59,076 nt of DNA from Neoakkermansia glycaniphila (lineage in GTDB: Bacteria > Verrucomicrobiota > Verrucomicrobiia > Verrucomicrobiales > Akkermansiaceae): positions 1-59,076 of the forward strand of contig NZ_LIGX01000011.1 in NCBI RefSeq assembly GCF_001683795.1. Reading direction: 5' to 3'. The notes below the pieces were generated by a model, which was given only the letters and a program-made list of their open reading frames with translations, made no database searches and was not told where the DNA came from. Shown one piece after another: positions 7,812 to 16,074 of this stretch (the first letter of the stretch is position 1; each line of letters starts with the position of its first letter). A program made the translations under genes and the position numbers.

Positions 7812-9044
7812 TTACACGGACTGCCAGATCAGGCTATCCTTATCGTACGGCACATCCGAACGGCGATCGCCGGGCACCTTCATGTTCTTGTACAATTCGT
7901 CCGTATTCGGTTCGGCGAAGTTCGTACGGAACAGCTGGAAAATCGGCGAGCCCATGCCATCCTTCTTCGTAGGCGGAGAATCCATATCCTCGATCAGGAG
8001 AACGAAGCCGAAATAACCGCCGGGCACTTCCGAAACCAGAAGTTCGATCGGATAGGTCTGCCCCTCCTTCACCTCGAACACGTCGCCCGTGCAAAGCCCG
8101 TCCAGGTTATTGTTCCAGTCGGCTCCGGCCGTGCTGTACTTGTAGAACTGGCGGCCCTGCCCCTTGGTATCCTTCAATTCGGCACGGTTCGCCGCATTGC
8201 CGCCCAGCATCTTGCCGGACGATACGCTCGACCAGCCATAGTCGAACACCGTCTTATTGCCGAAGCGCACAGCCAGAGAGTCGTCACCCAGCCCTACGAA
8301 ACGGAACTTCCCGGTCTTCGGGGCCTTCACCTTGCCGCGGTAGACGGCTACCCACATGCTGGGCTTCACCTTGTCTTCCACCTTGTAGGCATAGGGAGCT
8401 TCGTCGGCCTTGCAGATCGGCATGTAGAAACAGGCGGAATAAAGCTTCGTCGGTGCCTGATAGTACTTGGAAAGCACGCTCTTGCTCCAGCCGCTGGAAT
8501 TGAATTCGCTGAGAACTTTTTTACACATCTCGGGGTTCATCCCGGTCGGCGCACCGGACGTCGTCTGCTTCAGATCGTAAAACGTCCCTTCCAGCGTCGA
8601 ACCTCCAGCCTGTTCCGTACCGAGGCCCGTACCGCCCGAACCGATCCCGTCGCCAAGACCGCCCGTACCGAAGCCCACGCCGAGCTCCATGCCCGTACCG
8701 AAATCCATGCTGTCCGTCGGCACATCCACTTCAGCCATCGCCACAGGGCCCGCCGCAGCGGCCACCACCACACTCGGAGCCACACTTGAGGACGCGCTCG
8801 CCGGGCGAGACTGCAGTTGCTTCGTCACCGGCTGCTTGGTCGGAGGAAGATCTTCAAGAGGAGGCGTATAGGTCGTCAGAGCCGCAGGCTCCTGCTCTTC
8901 GAACAGCTTGACCGTCAAATACAAGGTCAAACCTCCCAAAAAACAGCACAAAACGGCAATGGCTATGGATGATAAACGGTTCCGCTGGACAGTACGCTTC
9001 AATTCGGCTTCCGCCTCCGGCGTCATTTCAATATGGAGTGACAT
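7812..9044 (-). CDS. Membrane-anchored PA14-like protein, paralog 3
   Basis: 410 aa, with the standard family layout: MSLHIEM start, one transmembrane helix (25-46), Pro-rich then Gly-rich linker, GTFYDLKQT, and a PA14-like domain containing KAPKTGKFRFVGLGDDSLAV and a DFG-less EVPGGYFGFVLLIED core. It is nearly identical to paralog 4 along its whole length; they differ mainly around residues 175-190 and 275-305. It is monocistronic, with its own promoter at 9114-9141 and terminator at 7759-7786. The repeat period to the next copy is 1538 bp. Probably an inner-membrane-anchored periplasmic ligand-binding protein; the ligand is unknown. Confidence 0.8.
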   Translation of the reverse strand: MSLHIEMTPEAEAELKRTVQRNRLSSIAIAVLCCFLGGLTLYLTVKLFEEQEPAALTTYTPPLEDLPPTKQPVTKQLQSRPASASSSVAPSVVVAAAAGPVAMAEVDVPTDSMDFGTGMELGVGFGTGGLGDGIGSGGTGLGTEQAGGSTLEGTFYDLKQTTSGAPTGMNPEMCKKVLSEFNSSGWSKSVLSKYYQAPTKLYSACFYMPICKADEAPYAYKVEDKVKPSMWVAVYRGKVKAPKTGKFRFVGLGDDSLAVRFGNKTVFDYGWSSVSSGKMLGGNAANRAELKDTKGQGRQFYKYSTAGADWNNNLDGLCTGDVFEVKEGQTYPIELLVSEVPGGYFGFVLLIEDMDSPPTKKDGMGSPIFQLFRTNFAEPNTDELYKNMKVPGDRRSDVPYDKDSLIWQSV

Positions 9045-9113
9045 GTGATTAATTCCTTAATGCTTGAACTTGATAATGCTTCTGCGACACGCCTCCCGCC
9101 ACAGACGGGCATC

Positions 9114-9141
9114 AATGTACCAAATGCATTGCAAGGTACAA
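9114..9141 (-). promoter_or_regulatory. Promoter of PA14 paralog 3
   Basis: TTGTAC (9141-9136), 16 bp, TACATT (9119-9114), in the same sequence context as the promoter of paralog 2. A further shared block (GTTACATTCTTGTGATT on the minus strand) lies just upstream. Confidence 0.6.
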
Positions 9142-9295
9142 GCAGAAAATCATGAACAAGAATCACAAGAATGTAACAGCAGTAATTTTTTCATTAAAAA
9201 TGAACATCTTACAAACATCAAAAAGCAGCACTTCGGGCATGTCATCCCTCAATACTCCCTACCTCGAAATGGCCACACCAAGCTTTCAGCGCGAC

Positions 9296-9323
9296 AAAAA
9301 AGGCTGCCGGACTGCTCGCAGCC
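9296..9323 (-). terminator. Terminator of PA14 paralog 4
   Basis: GGCTGC / GCAGCC stem followed by six T on the minus strand, just past the stop codon of the 9350-10582 gene. Confidence 0.75.
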
Positions 9324-9349
9324 GGAACATCATTCGTGGGCAACCATGC

Positions 9350-10582
9350 CTAAACGGACTGCCAGATCAAGCTATCCTTATCGTACGGCACATTCGAGCG
9401 ACGCTCGCCGGGCACCTTCATGTTTTTGTACAATTCCTCCGTATTCGGTTCGGCGAAATTCGTACGGAACAGCTGGAAAATCGGCGAGCCCATGCCATCC
9501 TTCTTCGTAGGCGGAGAATCCATATCCTCGATCAGGAGAACGAAGCCGAAATAGCCGCCCGGCAATTCCGAAATCAGCAATTCGATTGGGTACGTCTGCC
9601 CCTCCTTCACCTCGAACACGTCGCCCGTGCAAAGCCCGTCCAACTCATCATTCCAGGCAGATCCGGCGGTACTGTACTTGTAGAACTGGCGCTTTTGCCC
9701 CTTGTCATCCTTCAGTTCAGCGCGGTTCGCAGCAATCAGGCTCAGCTTCTTACCGGAGACCAGACTTGAATAACCAAAGTCGAACACCGTCTTGTTGCCG
9801 AAGCGCACAGCCAGCAAATCGTCGCCCAGTCCTACAAAACGGAACTTCCCGGTCTTCGGAGCCTTCACCTTGCCGCGATAGATCGCTGCCCACATGCTGG
9901 GCTTCACCTTGTCTTCCACCTTGTAGGCATAGGGAGCTTCGTCGGCCTTGCAGATCGGCAAATAGAAGCAGGAGGAATAAAGTTTCGTCGGTGCCTGATA
10001 GTACTTGGAAAGCACGCTCTTGCTCCAGCCGCTGGCATTGAAATCACCAAGTATCTTTTTACACAAAGCGGGCGTCATCCCCGTCGGCGCACCTGACGTC
10101 GTCTGCTTCAGATCGTAAAACGTCCCTTCCAGCGTCGAACCTCCGGCCTGTTCCGTACCGAGGCCCGTACCGCCCGAACCGATCCCGTCGCCGAGACCGC
10201 CCGTACCGAAGCCCACGCCGAGCTCCATGCCTGTGCCGAAATCCATGCTGTCCGTCGGCACGTCCACTTCGGCCATCGCCACAGGGCCCGCCGCAGCGGC
10301 CACCACTACACTCGGAGCCACGCTTGAGGACGCGCTCGCCGGGCGGGACTGCAACTGCTTCGTCACCGGCTGCTTGGTCGGAGGAAGATCTTCAAGAGGA
10401 GGCGTATAGGTCGTCAGCGCAGCTGGCTCCTGCTCTTCAAACAGCTTGACCGTCAGATACAGCGTCAGCCCCCCAAGGAAACAGCACAAAACCGCGATTG
10501 CAATCGATGACAGGCGATTCCTTTGAACCGTCCGTTTCAATTCGGCTTCCGCCTCCGGCGTCATTTCAACATGGAGTGACAT
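9350..10582 (-). CDS. Membrane-anchored PA14-like protein, paralog 4
   Basis: 410 aa, the closest sister of paralog 3. Residues 1-160 are effectively identical to it; the PA14 half differs at scattered positions (for example DFGYSSLVSGKKLSLIAANR in place of DYGWSSVSSGKMLGGNAANR). The high identity points to recent duplication or gene conversion. It has its own promoter (10650-10677), whose spacer matches the other copies although the -35 and -10 have drifted, and its own terminator. The predicted topology is the same as for the other copies, and function is unknown. Confidence 0.8.
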   Translation of the reverse strand: MSLHVEMTPEAEAELKRTVQRNRLSSIAIAVLCCFLGGLTLYLTVKLFEEQEPAALTTYTPPLEDLPPTKQPVTKQLQSRPASASSSVAPSVVVAAAAGPVAMAEVDVPTDSMDFGTGMELGVGFGTGGLGDGIGSGGTGLGTEQAGGSTLEGTFYDLKQTTSGAPTGMTPALCKKILGDFNASGWSKSVLSKYYQAPTKLYSSCFYLPICKADEAPYAYKVEDKVKPSMWAAIYRGKVKAPKTGKFRFVGLGDDLLAVRFGNKTVFDFGYSSLVSGKKLSLIAANRAELKDDKGQKRQFYKYSTAGSAWNDELDGLCTGDVFEVKEGQTYPIELLISELPGGYFGFVLLIEDMDSPPTKKDGMGSPIFQLFRTNFAEPNTEELYKNMKVPGERRSNVPYDKDSLIWQSV

Positions 10583-10649
10583 ATAAACTGATTCCTTGGC
10601 ATTTTCCGCTCATTCGCCCGAAATACAATTAAAATTGCAGGCGCGCATA

Positions 10650-10677
10650 AATTTACCAAATGAATTGTAGTTCTCAA
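10650..10677 (-). promoter_or_regulatory. Promoter of PA14 paralog 4
   Basis: TTGAGA (10677-10672), 16 bp, TAAATT (10655-10650). It is a diverged version of the promoter shared by paralogs 2, 3 and 5, keeping CATTTGG just upstream of the -10. Confidence 0.55.
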
Positions 10678-10826
10678 GAAGAAAATCCCTAGGACGCACA
10701 ACAGGGAAAACAAGACCACATATCCTCTAAAAATAAATATATTGCAATAATCAGAACACGAAACTCCATACCAGCCAAATACCTATCCGACCCTTCCTCG
10801 AAACTGCCGCATCCGGCTTCCGAGCC

Positions 10827-10855
10827 AAAAAAAGGCTGCGGGATCACCGCAGCCT
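10827..10855 (-). terminator. Terminator of PA14 paralog 5
   Basis: AGGCTGCGG / CCGCAGCCT stem plus a T7 run on the minus strand, nearly identical to the terminator of paralog 3. Confidence 0.85.
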
Positions 10856-10880
10856 GCATATCTTTCTCTGTCAACAACGC

Positions 10881-12122
10881 CTACACGGACTGCCAGATCA
10901 GGCTGTCCTTGTCGTACGGCACATTCGTCCGCCCCGTACTGCCATTGGGGAACTTCATATTCTTGTAAAGTTCTTCGGAACTCGGCTCGGCAAAATTCGT
11001 GCGGAACAATTGAAGAATCGGCGTACCGTTCGAATCCTTGAGCGCGGACGGATTATCCAGATCTTCGATCAGCAGAACGAAACCGAACACACCGCCGGGA
11101 ATTTCCGTAATCAGCACTTCGATCGGATACGTCTGGCCCTCCTTGACAGAGAATGTCAGTCCGGCGCCCAACCCGCCAAGATCGTTATTCCATGCGCCAT
11201 TACCCGGATATGAAAATAGCTTTAAAGGCTCTTCCTTGGCATCCTCCAGTTGCTTCTGCAACCCCGCACGGGCGCCGGGGTTGCCCCATGTGCCGTTCAG
11301 CAGGCTGTGCCATCCGTAATCCAGAACCAGCTTGTTATTGAAACGCACGGCAATGGCATCGTCGCCCAGACCGACGAAACGGAACCTGCCTGATTTCGGC
11401 GCCTTCACCTTGCCACGATAGATGGCACACCAGCGCGTAGCCTGCACCTTGTCCTCCACCTTGTAGGCGTGCGGAGCCTCCTCGGCCTGGCAAAGAGGCA
11501 TGTAGAAGCAGGACGTGTACAATTTGGTCGGCGCCTGGAAATATTTGGACAAAACGCTCTTATTCCAATCGGCACGCACGAAATCCCGCACGATATCAAG
11601 CGCTCCCTGATTGCCAACTCCCGTAGGAGCTCCGGACGTCGTCTGCTTCAGATCGTAAAACACACCTTCCAGCGTCGAACCTCCGGCCTGTTCCGTACCA
11701 AGGCCCGTACCGCCCGAACCGATCCCGTCGCCGAGACCGCCCGTGCCGAAGCCCACGCCGAGCTCCATGCCCGTGCCGAAATCCATGCTGTCCGTCGGCA
11801 CGTCCACTTCGGCCATTGCCACGGGCCCCGCTGCAGCGGCCACCACCACACTGGGCGCCACGCTCGAGGACGCGCTCGCCGGGCGGGACTGCAACTGCTT
11901 CGTCACCGGCTGCTTGGTCGGAGGAAGATCTTCCAGCGGAGGCGTATAGTTCGTCAGCGCGGCGGGCTCCTGCTCTTCGAACAGCTTGACCGTCAAATAC
12001 AAGGTCAAGCCGCCAAGAAAGCAGCACAAGACCGCAATGGAGATCGACGACAAACGGTTCCGCTGAACCGTCCGTTTCAATTCGGCTTCCGCCTCCGGTG
12101 TCATTTCAATATGCAGAGACAT
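10881..12122 (-). CDS. Membrane-anchored PA14-like protein, paralog 5
   Basis: 413 aa. The N-terminal ~160 residues are nearly identical to paralogs 2-4 (transmembrane helix 25-46, Pro- and Gly-rich linkers, FYDLKQT). The PA14 domain diverges after that: residues 170-200 carry a different insert (GVGNQGALDIVRDF) and the middle loop is GNPGARAGLQKQLEDAKEEP. The conserved core motifs and the VPYDKDSLIWQS end remain. Strong N-terminal identity with a diverged C-terminal domain suggests that the anchor is homogenised while the ligand-binding part is free to change. Confidence 0.8.
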   Translation of the reverse strand: MSLHIEMTPEAEAELKRTVQRNRLSSISIAVLCCFLGGLTLYLTVKLFEEQEPAALTNYTPPLEDLPPTKQPVTKQLQSRPASASSSVAPSVVVAAAAGPVAMAEVDVPTDSMDFGTGMELGVGFGTGGLGDGIGSGGTGLGTEQAGGSTLEGVFYDLKQTTSGAPTGVGNQGALDIVRDFVRADWNKSVLSKYFQAPTKLYTSCFYMPLCQAEEAPHAYKVEDKVQATRWCAIYRGKVKAPKSGRFRFVGLGDDAIAVRFNNKLVLDYGWHSLLNGTWGNPGARAGLQKQLEDAKEEPLKLFSYPGNGAWNNDLGGLGAGLTFSVKEGQTYPIEVLITEIPGGVFGFVLLIEDLDNPSALKDSNGTPILQLFRTNFAEPSSEELYKNMKFPNGSTGRTNVPYDKDSLIWQSV

Positions 12123-12186
12123 ATAAAATTATCATTTAGTGTTTCATAAATCGTAAATCACACGGCATCATGCCGTGTCCGTTTTC

Positions 12187-12214
12187 AATGTATCAAATGT
12201 ACTCTGTTGGACAA
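12187..12214 (-). promoter_or_regulatory. Promoter of PA14 paralog 5
   Basis: TTGTCC (12214-12209), 16 bp, TACATT (12192-12187). It almost matches the promoter of paralog 2, with the upstream GTTACACTCTTGTGATT block. Confidence 0.6.
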
Positions 12215-12323
12215 GCAGAAAATGGACAAGAAAAATCACAAGAGTGTAACAACCCTTATTATACAAACCTTCCAGCCACGCCAACAAAAAAAATAATGAT
12301 AGAACAACGATGCGACCAAAATG

Positions 12324-12353
12324 AAAAAGGCCGGGAAAAAGATCCCCGGCCTT
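12324..12353 (-). terminator. Terminator of PA14 paralog 6
   Basis: AAGGCCGGG / CCCGGCCTT, a 9-bp stem, followed by T5 on the minus strand. Its stem differs from those of paralogs 3 and 5. Confidence 0.85.
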
Positions 12354-12378
12354 GAAATCCTGCACGGAATATCCGGCT

Positions 12379-13614
12379 TTATATGGACTGCCAAATCAGG
12401 CAATCCTTATCGTAAGGCACCTCCGAACGTTCGCCGGGCAGCGGCTCCTTCATATTCTTGTAAAGTTCGTCCACATTCGGCTCTGCAAAATTCGTACGGA
12501 ACAGCTGGAAAATCGGAGATCCCGTCCCGTCCTTCTGCGCCGGCGGAGAATCGACATCTTCGATCAACAGCACGAAACCGAACTTGCCGCCGGGAATCTC
12601 CGAAATCATCACCTCGATCGGGTAGCTCTTGCCGACCTCGACTGAAAACACATCACCCGAACACATCCCTCCGGCGCCCTCATTCCAGTCGTGCCCGGCT
12701 TTCGTGTACTTGTAGAACTTCCTCGGTTCGCCCTTATCGTCCTTCAATTCGGCACGATTCCCGGGCTGTCCGCCCATCATCCTGCCGGACGTAATGTGCT
12801 CCCAGCCGTAATCGAACACATTCTTGCCATTGAACCTCACGACGAGAGCGTCGTCCCCGTAGCCGACAAACCGGAACTTCCCGGTCTTCGGCGCCACGAC
12901 CCTGCCGCGGTACACCGCCGCCCACATGCTGGGCTGCACCTTATCCTCCACCTTGTAGGCATAGGGTGCTTCGGCCGCCTTGCTCACCGGCATGTAGAAG
13001 CATGACGTGTACAACTTCGTCGGAGCCATGAAATACTTGGACAGCATACTCTTGTTCCAGCCCGTCGTCACAAACTCCTGCAGAATCTTCTTGCAATTGC
13101 CGGGATTCATACCCGTCGACGCGCCGGCCGCCGTCTGCTTCAAATCATAAAACGAACCTTCCAGCGTCGAACCTCCGGCATTCTCCGTGCCAAGGCCGCC
13201 GGTACCCGTACCGATACCGTCTCCCAAAGTTCCGGAGCCGAACCCGGCGCCCAGTGAAATCCCCTGGCCGAACATCTCGCTATCGTTCGGCACATCCACG
13301 ACAGGCAGCGACACTGGCCCGGCAGTAAAGGCAACCGCAATATCGGGAGCTATATTCGGCGAAGCGCCGGACAGTTGCGCATGCACCTCCTTCACTCGGG
13401 GTTGAGGGGTCGGCGGCAAAGCCTCCTGCACCGGAACATAGGGTTGGAACGTCGCCGATTCAGGCGACTCGAAAAGCTTGACCGTCAAATACAGCGCAAG
13501 GCCTCCCAGAAAACAGCTCGTCAGGGACACGGCAACGGAAGCGAGGCGATCGCGGCGGCAAGCCCTTTTCATCTCGGCTTCCGCTTCGGGAATCATTTCA
13601 ATATGGAGTGACAT
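12379..13614 (-). CDS. Membrane-anchored PA14-like protein, paralog 6
   Basis: 411 aa. Same layout as the neighbours, but the N-terminal half is distinct (MIPEAEAEMKRACRRDRL start, EALPPTPQPRVKEVH Pro-rich part, GAGFGSGTLGDGIGTG linker). The PA14 half is nearly identical to that of paralog 2, making this the likely donor or recipient of a domain exchange. The ATG at 13614 is chosen by alignment to MSLHIEM; the open frame runs 30 codons further upstream across the leader and promoter. It is the promoter-distal edge of the array, followed by the divergent ABC transporter gene. Confidence 0.8.
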   Translation of the reverse strand: MSLHIEMIPEAEAEMKRACRRDRLASVAVSLTSCFLGGLALYLTVKLFESPESATFQPYVPVQEALPPTPQPRVKEVHAQLSGASPNIAPDIAVAFTAGPVSLPVVDVPNDSEMFGQGISLGAGFGSGTLGDGIGTGTGGLGTENAGGSTLEGSFYDLKQTAAGASTGMNPGNCKKILQEFVTTGWNKSMLSKYFMAPTKLYTSCFYMPVSKAAEAPYAYKVEDKVQPSMWAAVYRGRVVAPKTGKFRFVGYGDDALVVRFNGKNVFDYGWEHITSGRMMGGQPGNRAELKDDKGEPRKFYKYTKAGHDWNEGAGGMCSGDVFSVEVGKSYPIEVMISEIPGGKFGFVLLIEDVDSPPAQKDGTGSPIFQLFRTNFAEPNVDELYKNMKEPLPGERSEVPYDKDCLIWQSI

Positions 13615-13675
13615 AATTTTAATTGGGGTTGATTGTTGATTGGTTTGAAAACTCCCCTCAAGGGGAACAACCCCC

Positions 13676-13704
13676 ACTGTATCGGGCACAACACCGGCAA
13701 ACAA
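13676..13704 (-). promoter_or_regulatory. Promoter of PA14 paralog 6
   Basis: TTGTTT (13704-13699), 17 bp, TACAGT (13681-13676). The close upstream context differs from paralogs 2-5, but GTTGTTACACTGTTGAG further upstream recalls their shared block. Confidence 0.5.
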
Positions 13705-13844
13705 GATGAAACGGCCGCACCAAAATCACAACTTTGCAACAACGTCTCAACAGTGTAACAACGCCCCGGTCCCCGCTATTTGTCGATAGCACTCTCCACT
13801 TTCTTCTCGACGAATCCGCGCCTGTATGATAAACAAATTCAAGT

Positions 13845-15602
13845 ATGCTTGAGGCAAAAAACGTTTGTTATGAAATCGAACAGGAAGAAGAACCGCTCCT
13901 CCTCCTGAATGGGGTCGACTTCTGCATTCCGGAAGGGCACTTCATGGCAATCGTCGGCCCTTCGGGATGCGGCAAAACCACCCTTCTCAAAACCATCGCC
14001 GGCATCATCACCGAAACGGACGGCCACTTCTGCTGGAACGGCCGCAACCTCGCGGAAGACGGAGACTTCGAGCCGGACGAAATCGGATACGTACCCCAGT
14101 TCAGCATCGCCTACGACCAACTCACCGTCGATGAAAGCATCGAAAGCGCCGCACGCCTCCGCTGCCGCTTCGACTCCGAAGACGAACTCGACGACATCAT
14201 CGACAAAGCCCTTGATGAAACCGGACTCTCCGAAATCGCCGACCGCCAGGTCAAACACCTCTCCGGAGGCCAGAAACGACGCCTCGCCCTCGCGATGGAA
14301 CTCGTCTCCTCCCCCCGCATCCTCCTCTGCGACGAAGTCACCTCCGGCCTTGACCCCCGCTCGGAAAAGGAAATCATGACCCTGCTCCACGACCTGGCGC
14401 GCAAAGACGGACGCATCGTCATCTCCGTCACCCACAGCCTCGCGGACATGGACATGTACGACTCCATCATGGTCCTCCACCAGGGCTGCATCGCCTACCA
14501 CGGATCGCCCCGCACCATCGGCCACTACTTCAGCACCGGCAACCTCGAAGAAATCTACCCCAAACTCGCCCTCCGGAAACCCGCCGACTGGAAACAATCC
14601 TGGATCAAACACCGGGAATCCTACTACGAACGGCTCGACACCGAACGCGAACACAAACTGCGCGAAACCGGAACACCCGCTCCCGCGGCCAAACGCTCCG
14701 TCGCCATCGCCGATGAAAACGAAGAAGAACTGCCCGGCAAACCCTCACAGCCCGGTGCCTTCAGCCAATTCTGGACACTCTTCTCCCGCCGCTGGAAAAT
14801 CCTCTCCCGCGACCGCACGCAGCTCATGCTGCAAATCGCCATGATCCTCATCTTCCCCATCATGGTATCCCTCTTCTCCTCCAAGGGGCAGGAACAAATC
14901 ATCCAATTCACCGCCGAACGCAGCCAGAACCTCACCACAGAAATCCAGCAGGCGCAGGACGTACAGGAAAACCGGGCCAAAGTCGGCTCCGCCGTCTCCG
15001 GCATCATCATGTTCGAAGTCATCCTCCTCGGCCTCATGGGCTCCAACAACGCCGCACGGGAAATCGCAGGAGAACGCCTCATCGTCGAAAAGGAAAAATT
15101 CGCCGGAGTCGGCACCGGCGCTTACATGATGAGCAAATACGCCTTCCTCGGCATCCTCGTCCTCGTCCAATCCCTATGGATGTTCGCCTTCGTCGAATGG
15201 TGGTGGCCCTACCGGGGAGACAGCATGACCCACCTCGGCTTCCTCATCCTCGCCAATGCGGCCATGACCTCCGTATGCCTCGGCATCTCCGCCCTCTCGC
15301 GCACTCCGGACCAGGCATCCCTCCTCAGCATCTACCTCGTCGGCTTCCAGCTCCCCCTCTCGGGCGCCGTACTTGCCCTCCCGAACATCCTCGAACCCAT
15401 CGTCCACCCCTTCATCTCGGCCTACTGGGCATGGTCCGGCAGCATCGAAGGAGGACTGGCGGAAAACATCAAACAGGCCGTCCGAGCCATCGTCAACACC
15501 GAATTCTCGGCAGCCGACCTCTGCTTCTACATCCTCATCGCCCATATCATCGCCGGCATGGTCCTCACCTACATCGGACTCAAACGCGCCAAATGGGACT
15601 AA
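13845..15602 (+). CDS. ABC exporter, fused ATPase and permease (ABC2/ABCG-like)
   Basis: 585 aa. The N-terminal ATPase has Walker A GPSGCGKT (38-45), signature LSGGQKRR and Walker B ILLCDE. After a charged linker (about 260-300) comes an ABC2-type membrane domain with about six helices, including VSGIIMFEVILLGLMGSNN and a large loop after the first helix. This NBD-TMD order is that of the ABCG/White-type half-transporters, which dimerise. The substrate is unknown. Genes for two envelope proteins follow at 16- and 15-base gaps and then kdsA and the Lpt genes, so an envelope-related export role is plausible. Confidence 0.85.
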   Translation: MLEAKNVCYEIEQEEEPLLLLNGVDFCIPEGHFMAIVGPSGCGKTTLLKTIAGIITETDGHFCWNGRNLAEDGDFEPDEIGYVPQFSIAYDQLTVDESIESAARLRCRFDSEDELDDIIDKALDETGLSEIADRQVKHLSGGQKRRLALAMELVSSPRILLCDEVTSGLDPRSEKEIMTLLHDLARKDGRIVISVTHSLADMDMYDSIMVLHQGCIAYHGSPRTIGHYFSTGNLEEIYPKLALRKPADWKQSWIKHRESYYERLDTEREHKLRETGTPAPAAKRSVAIADENEEELPGKPSQPGAFSQFWTLFSRRWKILSRDRTQLMLQIAMILIFPIMVSLFSSKGQEQIIQFTAERSQNLTTEIQQAQDVQENRAKVGSAVSGIIMFEVILLGLMGSNNAAREIAGERLIVEKEKFAGVGTGAYMMSKYAFLGILVLVQSLWMFAFVEWWWPYRGDSMTHLGFLILANAAMTSVCLGISALSRTPDQASLLSIYLVGFQLPLSGAVLALPNILEPIVHPFISAYWAWSGSIEGGLAENIKQAVRAIVNTEFSAADLCFYILIAHIIAGMVLTYIGLKRAKWD

Positions 15603-15618
15603 CCTCCACCACACTCTT

Positions 15619-16059
15619 ATGTCACGCCGCACTGCACGCAAAAAGAAAGCCGCCTCGCCACATAAACTCTATCTGGCCATCGGCATCCCCGTCGCCGTCC
15701 TCATCATCGTCATTGTCGTCATCAGCCTCTCGGGCAAACAGGCGACCACGGCGGGACGCTTCGACACCAGCTCCTACATGAATGCCGGATCCGGCATCAC
15801 CGGCAACAGATACATCTTCGAGGGCAAAGTGGACAACATCCTCACCGTCGACAACGACTCCCTTCTCTCCGTCATCCCTGCCGGCAACACGGACAAAAAC
15901 ATCCGCCTCCCCCTCATCCTGAAAAAAGATGCGGCGGGCAACGTCAACGTCACGCGCAACAGCTCCTACATCTTTGAAGTCCTCTGCCGCAACGGGAGGG
16001 ACGCCAACGGAGACACCGTCAAAGGCATCCTCCTCATCAAAACCATCACACCCAAATAA
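15619..16059 (+). CDS. Hypothetical single-pass envelope protein
   Basis: 146 aa: a strongly basic N-terminus (MSRRTARKKK), one transmembrane helix (about residues 18-40, rich in Ile and Val) and an extracytoplasmic domain of about 100 aa that looks all-beta (YIFEGKVDNILTV, SYIFEVLCRNGR). I recognise no family. It lies 16 bases after the ABC exporter and 15 bases before the next gene, so it is probably co-transcribed and may work with the exporter. An in-frame ATG far upstream lies inside the exporter gene and is rejected. Confidence 0.75.
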   Translation: MSRRTARKKKAASPHKLYLAIGIPVAVLIIVIVVISLSGKQATTAGRFDTSSYMNAGSGITGNRYIFEGKVDNILTVDNDSLLSVIPAGNTDKNIRLPLILKKDAAGNVNVTRNSSYIFEVLCRNGRDANGDTVKGILLIKTITPK

Positions 16060-16074
16060 CCCCCCATCGACAAC

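Noticed and set aside
7509..13614. Regularly spaced ~1.54-kb repeats as a mobile-element or satellite array
   Set aside because: The repeat units are intact genes with promoters and terminators; no transposase or terminal repeats.
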